From contig CATWUX010000040.1 in assembly GCA_958354085.1 (NCBI GenBank), positions 1-16,991 on the forward strand: DNA of 16,991 bases, in the 5' to 3' direction. Positions 1-6,579 of this stretch are shown here, piece after piece. The position numbers and the translations under genes are program-made. Position 1 is the first letter of the stretch; every line of letters begins with the position of its first letter. The notes beneath the pieces were generated by a model. The model had not been told where the DNA came from. It was given only the letters and a program-made list of their open reading frames with translations, and did not search any database. Source of the DNA: an uncultured Oscillospiraceae bacterium (GTDB taxonomy: Bacteria; Bacillota; Clostridia; Oscillospirales; Acutalibacteraceae).

Positions 1-26
1 CGACAGAATGGTCGGGCTTTTCTCTT
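1..26 (+). terminator. Partial intrinsic terminator at window edge
   Basis: The window opens inside a stem-loop: CGAC at 1-4 can pair with GTCG at 11-14, followed by GGC and a TTTTCT tract. If the cut-off left arm continues as GCC before base 1, this is a rightward terminator for a gene outside the window. With T residues further left it could also terminate the leftward 94-residue gene. Only half is visible, so this is a tentative call. Confidence 0.45.
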
Positions 27-37
27 GAGCTTCGATA

Positions 38-322
38 CTAATTCTGAATCGCGTAAAGCTGGAATAGATCCAGCATATGGGCATTCATCAGTTTTTTACT
101 CATCAGTTCACGGAAACGTACGGAATTTTTTTTGCCGGCCTGCCGCAGCGTTTCCAGTTCGACGGTGATTTCCTGCTGGGAACGCAGAAGATCCTCGTGA
201 AGATTTTCAAATTGCGCCAGTTTGTTTACGGCCGCCTGAATGGCTTCGGTTTCATCTGCGGTTACATGGGTGGCTCCCAGTCGATAACCGCCATCTTCCG
301 CTTTTTGAGTCAGTCGAGACAT
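38..322 (-). CDS. Small uncharacterised coiled-coil protein (94 aa)
   Basis: A 94-residue hydrophilic protein without signal peptide or membrane segment. The N-terminus (MSRLTQKAEDGGYRL) followed by an Ala/Asn-rich 'NKLAQFENLHEDLL' stretch and a central helix of charged heptads (about residues 30-65) suggests a coiled coil. The C-terminal part (SVRFRELMSKKLMN, then a hydrophobic LDLFQLYAI end) looks like a second conserved block. The layout resembles small hypothetical proteins often seen in Firmicutes prophages and conjugative elements (from memory, not checked). The start is supported by a GGAAGG Shine-Dalgarno eight bases upstream of ATG. It has its own sigma-A-like promoter (404-432) and lies past the clpC terminator, so it is not part of the ctsR operon. 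Function unknown. Confidence 0.75.
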   Translation of the reverse strand: MSRLTQKAEDGGYRLGATHVTADETEAIQAAVNKLAQFENLHEDLLRSQQEITVELETLRQAGKKNSVRFRELMSKKLMNAHMLDLFQLYAIQN

Positions 323-403
323 TCCTATAGCCTTCCTTTCCTATAAACGATAGGGGAGCGTCAAGGACAAATTGCCCGCGCCGATTGGGCAGCATACAAA
401 TTT

Positions 404-432
404 AGTATAACATAGAATACGGCTGTATCCAA
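404..432 (-). promoter_or_regulatory. Sigma-A-type promoter of the 94-aa gene
   Basis: On the minus strand TTGGAT (427-432) and TATACT (404-409) are separated by exactly 17 bases. The expected transcript start is near 397, giving a leader of about 75 bases before the ATG at 322. The leader contains a short TGCCC/GGGCA stem. Confidence 0.65.
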
Positions 433-446
433 TAAAAACTGTTTTG

Positions 447-490
447 CTAAAAAGAAGTCCGGACAAATCCGTTTTTGGATTTGCCCGGAC
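447..490 (-). terminator. Intrinsic terminator of the ctsR-clpC operon
   Basis: On the minus strand, 15 bases after the clpC stop, a 14-base arm (477-490) pairs with 457-470 with one G-T wobble around a six-base loop. A TTCTTTTT tract follows. This is a standard Rho-independent terminator closing the operon. Confidence 0.85.
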
Positions 491-504
491 AAGTGTCGGA
501 TCCA

Positions 505-2988
505 TTATTCGGTTTGTGCTGCCGAAACAGCGGCGTCGAAGGTAAAGTGATCGTCTTTATAATCGATATTGACCGTATCGCCGGCATGGAATTTGCCTTC
601 CAGCAGTTGTTCCGCCAGTGCGTCTTCCAGCTTGGACTGAATGACGCGGCGCAGGGGACGAGCGCCATAGACAGGGTCAAACCCGGCTTTGGCAATTTCC
701 GCTATGGCATTATCGCTGACGGTCGTTTGGATATCCATGGCCTCCAGCCGCTTGTTCAGAGATTTCAGCATCCGGCGGGCGATCTCTTCGATGTCCGCTT
801 TGGTCAGTTGATGGAACACGATGATATCATCCACACGGTTCAAGAATTCCGGACGGAACGCCTTTTTCAGTTCGCCCATCACGTCATCCTGAATCCGCTT
901 GTGATCTTCCGCACCGGGCTCATCCGAGGTGTTGTCGCCGAAGCCGAAACGCTTGCGTTCGGTAATCAGCCGCGCGCCGATGTTAGAGGTCATAATGATG
1001 ACGGTGTTTTTAAAGTCTACCCGCCGCCCCTGGGCATCGGTCAGAATACCGTCCTCGAGAATCTGCAGCAGCATATTGAACACGTCGGGATGCGCTTTTT
1101 CAATCTCGTCGAACAGCACCACGGAATACGGTTTACGGCGGATTTTTTCGGTCAGCTGACCGCCCTCGTCATAACCGACATAGCCGGGAGGCGAGCCGAC
1201 AAGACGTGAAACGGTGTGCTTTTCCATATACTCGGACATATCCAGCCGGATGATTGCGTTTTCATCGCCGAACATCGCTTCTGCCAGAGCTTTGCACAGC
1301 TCGGTTTTACCGACTCCGGTCGGGCCGAGGAAGATGAAGGAGCCGGTCGGGCGTTTCGGGTCTTTCAGCCCAACCCGTCCGCGGCGGATCGCTTTGGCGA
1401 CCGCTGTGACCGCTTCGCTTTGGCCGACAATACGCTCGTGCAGGATGTCCTCCATTTTCAACAGGCGCTGGCCTTCCTCTTCCGTCAGCTGCGTTACCGG
1501 TACGCCGGTCCAGCCGGACACGATCTCCGCGATTTCCTTGGAGGTGACTTCGCCGGTGATGCCGGAGTTCTTCTCCTGCCACTGCGTCTTTTGCGTCTCC
1601 AGCTTTTCGCTGAGTGTTTTTTCCTCATCGCGCAGACGGGCGGCACGCTCGAAATCCTGCTCATTGACGGCGGCGCGTTTTTCCTCAGCCAGCCGTTTTA
1701 GCTCATCCTCCAGCTGCTTGACATCCGGCGGCGCGGTGAAGGCGCGCAGACGTACGCGGGAGGCCGCTTCGTCCACCAGGTCGATGGCTTTATCCGGCAG
1801 ATACCGATCGGTGATATAGCGTGAGGACAGAGTGACCGCCGCCTCGATCGCTTCATCCGTGATTTTGACCTTGTGGTGTGCCTCGTATTTATCGCGCAGC
1901 CCGCGCAGAATCAGCACCGCTTCCTCCTGCGTCGGTTCGCCAACCGTAACCGGCTGGAACCGCCGTTCCAGCGCCGCATCCTTTTCAATGTGTTTGCGGT
2001 ATTCATCCAGCGTGGTCGCGCCGATGATTTGCAGCTCGCCGCGTGCCAGCGAAGGCTTCAGAATATTGGCGGCGTCTACTGCGCCCTCTGCTGCGCCCGC
2101 ACCGATCAGGGTGTGGATTTCATCGATGAACAGAATCGTGTCGCCGGCTTTGATAACCTCGTCGATCGCATTTTTGATGCGTTCTTCAAAGTCGCCGCGG
2201 TATTTTGTTCCCGCGACCATGCCGGTCAGATCCAACGTCACCACGCGTTTGCCGCGTAGCAGCTCCGGAACTTCGTCCGCCGCGATTTTTTGCGCCAGCC
2301 CTTCCGCAATGGCGGTTTTGCCCACGCCGGGCTCACCGATCAGGCAGGGGTTGTTTTTGGTGCGGCGGGAGAGAATCTGGATAACCCGTTCGATCTCGGC
2401 GGAACGCCCGATGACCGGGTCGATCTTGCCGTCCCGCGCCATCTGCGTCAGGTCGCGTCCGAACTGGTCGAGCGTAGGCGTTTTGCCGCCGCCCTTTTGC
2501 GCGGACGCTTTACCGCCGCGTACAGGCTCGGCTGTGGCTTGGCCGGGCGCCATGCCGATGGCACGGGCGATATCCGTGAACAGATCCTCCGGACGTGCGC
2601 CCAACGCGGAAATCAGGCGTACCGCCACGCTGCTGTCGTCCCGCAGCACGGCCATGAGAATATGCTCGGTACCGACATAGCCGTGCTGCAGCATGGCCGC
2701 CTCTGCCATAGCCACCTCCATGGCTTTTTTGGCGCGGGGAGTGAAATCCTCCGGCGACAGCTGGCTGTATTGCCCGCTGGATTCCACTTCGATAATTTTT
2801 TCCTGGTATTCGGCAGCGGTTACGCCGCGGTTATTCAAAACCGTGGCGGCCACGCCGGTACCCTCGCGGAGCAAACCGAGGACGATGTGTTCGGTGCCGA
2901 TATAGGTATGCCCCAGCTCCTGTGCCGCTTGAATAGCGGCGTTCAAGGCGTTATTTGCCTTTTCCGTAAATCCTTTAAAACGATACAT
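505..2988 (-). CDS. clpC: ATP-dependent Clp protease ATPase subunit ClpC
   Basis: HSP100/Clp class I unfoldase that, by family knowledge, unfolds misfolded or arginine-phosphorylated proteins and feeds them into the ClpP peptidase in the cytoplasm. Length 827 residues is typical. Domains in order: twin Clp N repeats (about 1-145); AAA1 with Walker A GEPGVGKT (218-225), Walker B ILFIDE (285-290) and arginines 342-343; a UVR-type coiled M domain (about 424-463) that in other ClpC proteins is the adaptor contact; AAA2 with Walker A GPTGVGKT (555-562), Walker B VVLFDE (623-628) and FLNR arginine 718; and an FGF tripeptide (681-683) at the position of the ClpP-docking loop. The start has an AAAGGAG site seven bases upstream. 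Last gene of the ctsR operon, 32 bases after mcsB, followed by a terminator. No defects seen. Confidence 0.98.
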   Translation of the reverse strand: MYRFKGFTEKANNALNAAIQAAQELGHTYIGTEHIVLGLLREGTGVAATVLNNRGVTAAEYQEKIIEVESSGQYSQLSPEDFTPRAKKAMEVAMAEAAMLQHGYVGTEHILMAVLRDDSSVAVRLISALGARPEDLFTDIARAIGMAPGQATAEPVRGGKASAQKGGGKTPTLDQFGRDLTQMARDGKIDPVIGRSAEIERVIQILSRRTKNNPCLIGEPGVGKTAIAEGLAQKIAADEVPELLRGKRVVTLDLTGMVAGTKYRGDFEERIKNAIDEVIKAGDTILFIDEIHTLIGAGAAEGAVDAANILKPSLARGELQIIGATTLDEYRKHIEKDAALERRFQPVTVGEPTQEEAVLILRGLRDKYEAHHKVKITDEAIEAAVTLSSRYITDRYLPDKAIDLVDEAASRVRLRAFTAPPDVKQLEDELKRLAEEKRAAVNEQDFERAARLRDEEKTLSEKLETQKTQWQEKNSGITGEVTSKEIAEIVSGWTGVPVTQLTEEEGQRLLKMEDILHERIVGQSEAVTAVAKAIRRGRVGLKDPKRPTGSFIFLGPTGVGKTELCKALAEAMFGDENAIIRLDMSEYMEKHTVSRLVGSPPGYVGYDEGGQLTEKIRRKPYSVVLFDEIEKAHPDVFNMLLQILEDGILTDAQGRRVDFKNTVIIMTSNIGARLITERKRFGFGDNTSDEPGAEDHKRIQDDVMGELKKAFRPEFLNRVDDIIVFHQLTKADIEEIARRMLKSLNKRLEAMDIQTTVSDNAIAEIAKAGFDPVYGARPLRRVIQSKLEDALAEQLLEGKFHAGDTVNIDYKDDHFTFDAAVSAAQTE

Positions 2989-3020
2989 AAAGTTCGCTCC
3001 TTTCGGTTATTCGCGCAGCC

Positions 3021-4025
3021 TTACGCAAGGCGTTCCCGCACCATGTTGGCGCGTTCGGCGTCGCGTTCAGCCGGTTCCATATCCCGGCGTGCCATCATCA
3101 TAATGGTGGCCGGCTGCGCATCGTTGATCAGCTCGCTGATCGTATCCAATTGTACTTCTTTGACCAATCCGAGTGAAACGCCCAGGCGCAGGTTGGAGAT
3201 CAGATTCATAAATTCGTCATGAGACAGCAGACGTGCGGTGCGCAGGAGGCCGAGCGACCGCCAAACGCGATCCTCGAACTGCGGCAAACGCAGCAACTGC
3301 TCGCGCGCCGTGCGTTCCTGACGAATGATCTGCGCCGCGATGCTCTTGAGGTTTTCGATGGCCGCCGACTCAGAAATACCGAGCGTGACCTGATTGGACA
3401 GCTGGTACATCGCGCCCTCCGGCTTGCTGCCTTCTCCGTAAATACCGCGGATGGTCAGCCCCAGCTTGGAAACCGTGTTGGCCAGCTGCTGCAGCACGCC
3501 GCGCTCTTGCAGGGCGGGGAGGTGCAGCATGAGCGACGCACGCATACCGGTGCCGAGGTTGGTCGGGCATTGCGTCAGGTAGCCCAGCCGGTCGTCAAAA
3601 GCAAAATGAAGCTGTTCATCCAGCTGGGTGTCCAGCGCGTCCGCTTCCGCATAGGCTTCATCCAGTGCCAGACCGGAACGGAGAACCTGCAGCCGCAGAT
3701 GATCCTCTTCACAGATCATGATGCTGACGCTTTCATCCTTGGACAGCAGCAGACCGCTGCCGGGTTGACATTGTGCAAATTCCGGACTGATCAGATGGCG
3801 TTCCGCCATGGAGAGCGCGTCGCGGGAGGCCATGTTTTGCATATCCAGAAAATCCATCGCCGGTTTCGCGGGCATAGCGTCTCGTACCAGCCGCAGGATC
3901 TCCTGTTTTTGCTCCGTCGTCATGTCGGCGGGGAAGGGGTATTTGCCTATGTTGCGGGCTAACCGGATACGGGTGCTGATAACAACGTCACCCTCCGGGC
4001 CGCTGTGTTGATACCATTTACTCAT
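3021..4025 (-). CDS. mcsB: Protein-arginine kinase McsB
   Basis: Guanidino-phosphotransferase family protein kinase that phosphorylates arginines and so marks proteins for ClpCP (known in Bacillus). 334 residues, a little shorter than Bacillus McsB. Visible family motifs: STRIR (17-21) of the nucleotide-binding N-terminus, EEDHLR (106-111), the catalytic-cysteine motif CPTNLGTGMRAS (153-164), and RDAERA (321-326), which fits the C-terminal RDxxRA motif described for allosteric phospho-arginine binding. All key elements are present, so it should be active. The first eight bases overlap the mcsA 3' end, and its AAGGAGGG ribosome site (4034-4041) lies within mcsA, implying coupled translation. 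Confidence 0.97.
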   Translation of the reverse strand: MSKWYQHSGPEGDVVISTRIRLARNIGKYPFPADMTTEQKQEILRLVRDAMPAKPAMDFLDMQNMASRDALSMAERHLISPEFAQCQPGSGLLLSKDESVSIMICEEDHLRLQVLRSGLALDEAYAEADALDTQLDEQLHFAFDDRLGYLTQCPTNLGTGMRASLMLHLPALQERGVLQQLANTVSKLGLTIRGIYGEGSKPEGAMYQLSNQVTLGISESAAIENLKSIAAQIIRQERTAREQLLRLPQFEDRVWRSLGLLRTARLLSHDEFMNLISNLRLGVSLGLVKEVQLDTISELINDAQPATIMMMARRDMEPAERDAERANMVRERLA

Positions 4026-4533
4026 GATCTTTGCCCTCCTTCAGACTTTTTTCCAGTGCCTGGATCTGATCACGCAGCCCGGCGCAGGCTTCGTATTCCT
4101 GACGGGCGATGCTGTCCGCCAGCTGCTGCTTCAGAGCATCCAGCTCGCGTTCCTTTTTCGCATTCTCGCTTGCGCCGCACGGTACCTTGCCCATGTGTTG
4201 GGATTTGCCGTGAATGCGTTGGATCGAGGGGAGAAGCCGGTCGTAAAACGTGGTGTAACAAGTCGGGCATCCGGCTTTGCCGGATTGCGCGAGTTCCCGG
4301 AACGTCTTGCCGCAGCCCTCGCAGCGGACGGCATCTGCCAGCACGCGGGCCGACGGTTCGGCAAACAGGCTGCCCCAGAAGTTGCCGAGGTCAAATCCGA
4401 AATCGTTCCACATTGTGCCGATGCCCTGCTCGGATGCACAGGCGGAGCACAGGCGCAGTTCGGTGGTTTTACCGTTAACGGTTTTCTTTACATAAGTTGT
4501 AGCGGGATTCTTTCCGCATTTTTCACACAACAT
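4018..4533 (-). CDS. mcsA: McsA, zinc-finger/UVR activator of McsB
   Basis: 171 residues from the ATG at 4533. Four CxxC pairs (C3/C6, C29/C32, C71/C74, C89/C92) can bind zinc. A C-terminal UVR/coiled segment (about 131-164) resembles the ClpC M domain. By family knowledge McsA binds and activates McsB and modulates CtsR. I chose ATG 4533 because AAAGGAG ends eight bases upstream; the longer reading frame opens with TTG at 4557, upstream of and through that ribosome site, so it is unlikely to be used. Lies 32 bases after the ctsR stop and overlaps mcsB by eight bases. Confidence 0.95.
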   Translation of the reverse strand: MLCEKCGKNPATTYVKKTVNGKTTELRLCSACASEQGIGTMWNDFGFDLGNFWGSLFAEPSARVLADAVRCEGCGKTFRELAQSGKAGCPTCYTTFYDRLLPSIQRIHGKSQHMGKVPCGASENAKKERELDALKQQLADSIARQEYEACAGLRDQIQALEKSLKEGKDHE

Positions 4534-4565
4534 AGCAGTCACTCCTTTTATTTTCAAAACAAAGA

Positions 4566-5024
4566 TTACAGATTCAGCGAGGTGAGCATTTGCTTCATCA
4601 GCGACGCGCGCAGATGGTCGCGTACTTCCACCGGCACATCCCGGTAAGCGCGATCGGACAGAGCCGCCGCCATCAACCGGGCATTTTCAACCGAGATGCA
4701 TTTTTGATAGGTGAGATTTTCGAGAATTGCCTGCGCCGCTGCCGGAACCAGCGTATCGCCGATGGCGTTGACGGTGTGCATGAGCGGGGTGACCGTCGGT
4801 TGAAATTTGATGCGGCGCACCCGGATATACCCGCCGCCGCCGCGCCGGCTTTCGACGATATAGCCCTGCTCGGGGGTGAAACGCGAGGTCAGCACGTAAT
4901 TGATCTGGCTGGGAACGCATCCCAGTTCCTCTGCCAGCGTATTGCGCTGCAATTCTGTCTCGCCGTTTTCCGCCTGTTCCAGTCTATGAAGAATATAGGC
5001 GGTAATCGAATCGCTTATGCGCAT
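4566..5024 (-). CDS. ctsR: Transcriptional repressor CtsR
   Basis: Class III heat-shock repressor of clp genes; 152 residues, matching the family. The N-terminal winged helix-turn-helix (about 1-75) contains the recognition stretch LAEELGCVPSQINYVLTSRF and the wing R-R-GGGG-Y (60-66), the tetraglycine tip that in studied CtsR proteins senses temperature and contacts DNA. The C-terminal domain (about 80-152) serves dimerisation and McsB/ClpC recognition in the family. The start ATG 5024 has AAAGGAG eight bases upstream; a longer frame from 5087 would start within the -10 region and is rejected. Autoregulated, judging by the CtsR boxes covering its promoter. Confidence 0.96.
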   Translation of the reverse strand: MRISDSITAYILHRLEQAENGETELQRNTLAEELGCVPSQINYVLTSRFTPEQGYIVESRRGGGGYIRVRRIKFQPTVTPLMHTVNAIGDTLVPAAAQAILENLTYQKCISVENARLMAAALSDRAYRDVPVEVRDHLRASLMKQMLTSLNL

Positions 5025-5042
5025 GAACAAGGCTCCTTTCTT

Positions 5043-5120
5043 TTTGACTTTGTCCTTCCCTGACCTTTTAACCATAGTATACCACAAAGTCAGGGAAAGT
5101 CAAAGTCAAATAAAGTCAAA
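5043..5120. promoter_or_regulatory. CtsR operator cluster
   Basis: The known CtsR consensus is a direct heptad repeat, RGTCAAA-NAN-RGTCAAA. AGTCAAA-TAA-AGTCAAA at 5104-5120 matches it fully. AGTCAGG-GAA-AGTCAAA at 5088-5104 matches with one degenerate heptad. On the opposite strand, 5065 to 5049 reads GGTCAGG-GAA-GGACAAA, followed by AGTCAAA (5049-5043). Another AGTCAAA heptad in that orientation lies at 5138-5144, just outside this span. The sites cover the -35 box, the upstream region and the early transcribed region. Confidence 0.85.
5076..5104 (-). promoter_or_regulatory. Promoter of the ctsR-mcsA-mcsB-clpC operon
   Basis: On the minus strand TTTGAC (5099-5104) and TATACT (5076-5081) are spaced by 17 bases, a good sigma-A promoter. 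The -35 box lies inside CtsR heptads, so repressor and RNA polymerase would compete. The predicted leader is about 45 bases to the ctsR ATG. Confidence 0.8.
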
Positions 5121-5150
5121 ATTCAAATATTCTAGTTTTGACTTTGGCGA

Positions 5151-5354
5151 TTAGAAGCGTTTATCTTCCGTTTCCTCTTGATATCGCGAAAATTCATCGT
5201 TTTTCAAATTTGTGTGAGCAATATGCCGGTGCGTGTGGGGGATAGTGTGCAGTTCTCTGGCAAAAGCAACCGGCGTTAATTCTTCCGCTGTCTCCACATT
5301 CGCCGGTGACGGACGCTTTTTATTGTTGCTGCGCGCTTCGGAGCGATTGTTCAT
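5151..5354 (-). CDS. Hypothetical small protein upstream of ctsR (67 aa)
   Basis: 67 residues, very hydrophilic, with basic N-terminus (MNNRSEARSNNKKRPSP), a central 'ETAEELTPVAFARELHTIPHTHRHI' part rich in His, and an acidic/aromatic end. No signal or membrane segment; not recognised. The start is supported by AGGGAG eight bases upstream of ATG, and a promoter-like sequence lies about 40 bases further (5393-5422). It runs toward ctsR and stops six bases before the outermost CtsR heptad, with no visible terminator between, so its transcript could continue into the heat-shock operon. Real-gene status rests on the ribosome site, promoter and spacing. Confidence 0.6.
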   Translation of the reverse strand: MNNRSEARSNNKKRPSPANVETAEELTPVAFARELHTIPHTHRHIAHTNLKNDEFSRYQEETEDKRF

Positions 5355-5392
5355 GCTCTCATCTCCCTAATACGATGAAAATTCTGTGCTTT

Positions 5393-5422
5393 TAGTATAT
5401 GTGCTTTGATGGGAGTGTATAC
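5393..5422 (-). promoter_or_regulatory. Possible sporulation (sigma-E-like) promoter of the 67-aa gene
   Basis: Minus strand CATATACT (5401 down to 5394) fits the sigma-E -10 consensus CATACAMT at seven of eight positions. GTATACA at the -35 position, spaced 14 bases, fits only partly. There is no sigma-A -35 at 17 bases although the same bases include TATACT. Low confidence without comparison to other genomes. Confidence 0.3.
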
Positions 5423-5448
5423 GGCCGCACCATTTGAAAAAACCTTGT

Positions 5449-5477
5449 AACCGATTGCCTGCCCACCACATAGTATA
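5449..5477 (+). promoter_or_regulatory. Possible sporulation (sigma-K-like) promoter of the 39-aa gene
   Basis: AACC (5449-5452), 16 bases, then CATAGTATA (5469-5477) matches the Bacillus sigma-K pattern mACm-N16/17-CATAnnnTA in full. It sits directly before the ribosome site at 5491-5498. The -10 region also lies in a 19-base imperfect palindrome (5464-5482). Confidence 0.4.
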
Positions 5478-5507
5478 TGGTGTAAGCAGGAAAGGAGGCG
5501 ACAATGT

Positions 5508-5627
5508 ATGTGTTTGAAAAACTTGTTTTGCGGTAATGAATGCACTTGGATCCTGTTCGTCATCGTCATTCTCTTGATCCTCTGCAATGAAGATGATCAT
5601 GATTGTGGTTGCGGTTGCGGCTGCTAA
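5508..5627 (+). CDS. Cysteine-rich single-pass membrane micropeptide (39 aa)
   Basis: A 39-residue reading frame, too short for usual ORF cut-offs. It has eight cysteines (C2, C8, C12, C26, C33, C35, C37, C39), one hydrophobic segment (W14-C26, mostly I/L/V) and a tail of an acidic NEDDHD patch followed by alternating Cys-Gly to the last residue. Translation is supported by AAAGGAGG (5491-5498) nine bases before ATG, and a strong terminator starts 17 bases after the stop, making a compact single-gene unit. Small membrane peptides with Gly/Cys tails are seen in Clostridia, but I know no assigned function; metal binding or disulfide-linked assembly in a spore layer are guesses. Divergent from the 67-aa gene. 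Confidence 0.75.
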   Translation: MCLKNLFCGNECTWILFVIVILLILCNEDDHDCGCGCGC

Positions 5628-5643
5628 TTGCCCTTTTTCCCCG

Positions 5644-5677
5644 CCCGGCGCAGTTTTGCTGCGCCGGGTTTCTTTTT
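5644..5677 (+). terminator. Intrinsic terminator after the 39-aa gene
   Basis: A perfect ten-base-pair GC-rich stem (CCCGGCGCAG with CTGCGCCGGG) around TTTTG, followed by TTTCTTTTT. One of the clearest terminators in the window. Confidence 0.95.
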
Positions 5678-5686
5678 GATAAAAGA

Positions 5687-5711
5687 AAGCCACCAGCTAA
5701 GCTGGTGGCTT
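5687..5711. repeat. Perfect inverted repeat (12+1+12) at left end of element
   Basis: AAGCCACCAGCT (5687-5698) and AGCTGGTGGCTT (5700-5711) are exact reverse complements with one base between. On the minus strand it is followed by TTTCTTTTATC, so it could terminate leftward transcription. Subterminal hairpins of this kind also occur in IS200/IS605-like elements, but no transposase is present here. Confidence 0.8.
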
Positions 5712-5742
5712 AAAAAAGATTTTTGTCGTTGAGCCAAAAGAA

Positions 5743-5777
5743 AAACCTGCGGTGCGCAACATATCCACCGCAGGTTT
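5743..5777 (-). terminator. Stem-loop, possible leftward terminator
   Basis: AAACCTGCGGTG (5743-5754) pairs perfectly with CACCGCAGGTTT (5766-5777) around an 11-base loop. On the minus strand TTCTTTTGG follows, so it may stop transcription going left. No minus-strand gene to its right is convincing, so its role is unclear. Confidence 0.5.
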
Positions 5778-5846
5778 GGTGCGGGTGTTCATAAGGGATT
5801 TAATAAACACACCGGCACGTACAATCATATTTCAAAAAACGCACAT

Positions 5847-5875
5847 TTTTCACTAATCCTCTTTTGCGGTACAAT
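5847..5875 (+). promoter_or_regulatory. Promoter of the element's two-gene unit
   Basis: TTTTCA (5847-5852) and TACAAT (5870-5875) with a 17-base spacer, upstream of AAAGGAGG (5884-5891) and the ATG at 5902. The -35 box is weak, the -10 good. Confidence 0.5.
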
Positions 5876-5901
5876 GTATTTGCAAAGGAGGATTTTGCAT
5901 T

Positions 5902-6084
5902 ATGAAAGTTAAAGATGTTAAGCACAAAGTAACCCTTGATGATTTTGAGCACCGCCTGCTCGTTGGTTGTGTAAACGTGGCAAGAACAATGTATCTTGAG
6001 CAAAACAAACCGACTGAGGATGTGAATGATTTGCTTGTCAAAATCATTAAAGCACCGTCAAAGAAAGTGAGTGTGAGAGTATGA
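5902..6084 (+). CDS. Small mobile-element-associated protein (60 aa)
   Basis: 60 residues: MKVKDVKHKVTLDDFEHRLLVGCVNVARTMYL, then a 'PTEDVNDLLVKIIKAP' block and a basic end. From memory this looks like a short conserved protein of unknown function often found next to tnpV in Firmicutes transposons and conjugative elements. AAAGGAGG lies ten bases upstream. The stop overlaps the next start (ATGA), so the pair is translationally coupled. It appears intact; function unknown. Confidence 0.75.
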   Translation: MKVKDVKHKVTLDDFEHRLLVGCVNVARTMYLEQNKPTEDVNDLLVKIIKAPSKKVSVRV

Positions 6085-6380
6085 AAGATGAATTTGTAAA
6101 GAACATAGGTGTTTGGGGACAACGACACTATGCTTACTTGAAAAAGCACAGCCCGACCGTTATCAACGTCATGCGGATGAAAGGAACGCTTGAGCAGTAC
6201 CTCAAAGACATTGACAAAGATGCAAAGGATATGTTCGATAAGTTGGTAAAACAATTGGCTGATAGCGAAGGCATCAACGAAGAACTGAAATCCGCCAATG
6301 AAATAGATTGGATTCGTTCTATGAACAGCATCCGCAACCGTGCGGAAGAAATCGTTCTCAGCGAGGTGATTTACAACTAA
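6081..6380 (+). CDS. tnpV: TnpV-like transposon-encoded protein
   Basis: 99 residues. The opening (FVKNIGVWGQRHYAYLKKHSP), the 'GTLEQYLKDIDKDAKDM' helix and the C-terminal 'IRNRAEEIVLSEVIY' match the TnpV family named after the accessory gene of Tn4451-type clostridial transposons; the biochemical role of TnpV is not established. It overlaps the 60-aa gene by four bases and has only a weak ribosome site of its own. The usual site-specific recombinase (TnpX-like) is absent here, so this is a passenger in a decayed or non-autonomous element. The length is near the low end of the family, with no clear truncation. Confidence 0.75.
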   Translation: MKDEFVKNIGVWGQRHYAYLKKHSPTVINVMRMKGTLEQYLKDIDKDAKDMFDKLVKQLADSEGINEELKSANEIDWIRSMNSIRNRAEEIVLSEVIYN

Positions 6381-6469
6381 TAAACAGCGGAGCATGAAAG
6401 GCTGTCACCACATAAGGAAGTAATTTGAGAAAAATATTGAAATACAACTTACGGGCGATAGCAAAGGCA

Positions 6470-6511
6470 AAAGCCAGCGTAAAAGGCAGATTTGCTTTTT
6501 ACACTGGCTTT
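6470..6511 (+). terminator. Long stem-loop after tnpV
   Basis: AAAGCCAG (6470-6477) pairs with CTGGCTTT (6504-6511) and, after a C-A mismatch, GTAAAAGGCA (6479-6488) pairs with TGCTTTTTAC (6493-6502) with one wobble; the loop is four bases. The T residues lie mainly in the stem and the tail is TCTCTATA, so termination may be partial. Bases 6381-6469 hold no gene. Confidence 0.55.
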
Positions 6512-6579
6512 CTCTATATCCAAAATAAAATCGCACATTCGCAAAGCAGAAAATCTTTTGCTATATTATTCTGTTTCCG

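Larger units (their letters stand above)
5678..6520. mobile_element. Remnant or non-autonomous mobile element with TnpV-like gene
   Basis: An 843-base block between two chromosomal units. It contains a 60-residue protein and a TnpV-like protein typical of Tn4451-type clostridial elements, but no recombinase, relaxase or other transposition gene. Candidate inverted ends: 5678-5692 (GATAAAAGAAAGCCA) against the complement of 6505-6520 (GATATAGAGAAAGCCA). Strong hairpins lie just inside each end. To its right an ABC permease has lost its start. The boundaries are inferred, since the ends overlap hairpins whose flanks could look alike by chance. Confidence 0.5.

Noticed and set aside
475..1209. 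244-codon plus-strand reading frame antisense to clpC
   Set aside because: Lies wholly within the conserved ClpC AAA2 coding region; open because of GC-rich codon bias, with no ribosome site or recognisable product.
2290..3222. 310-codon plus-strand reading frame across clpC start and mcsB end
   Set aside because: Antisense to two certain genes and crosses their junction; low-complexity translation without family features.
4534..4557. Eight-residue N-terminal extension of McsA from TTG
   Set aside because: It would begin upstream of and run through the AAAGGAG site that serves the ATG at 4533; McsA begins with the Cys pair right after that ATG.
5025..5087. Longer CtsR starting at 5087
   Set aside because: The extra codons cover the -10 box and leader; the transcript would start within or after them. 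ATG 5024 has an AAAGGAG site and gives the family length.
5351..5693. 78- and 108-codon minus-strand frames upstream of the 67-aa gene
   Set aside because: They run through the terminator and antisense to the cysteine-rich peptide gene, with no ribosome sites; promoter-like sequences lie inside them.
5678..5912. CRISPR-like array because of several repeats and hairpins
   Set aside because: The inverted repeats differ from one another and there are no regularly spaced direct repeats.
5853..6395. 180-codon minus-strand frame over the element
   Set aside because: Antisense to the 60-aa and TnpV-like genes, which have promoter, ribosome site and family resemblance.
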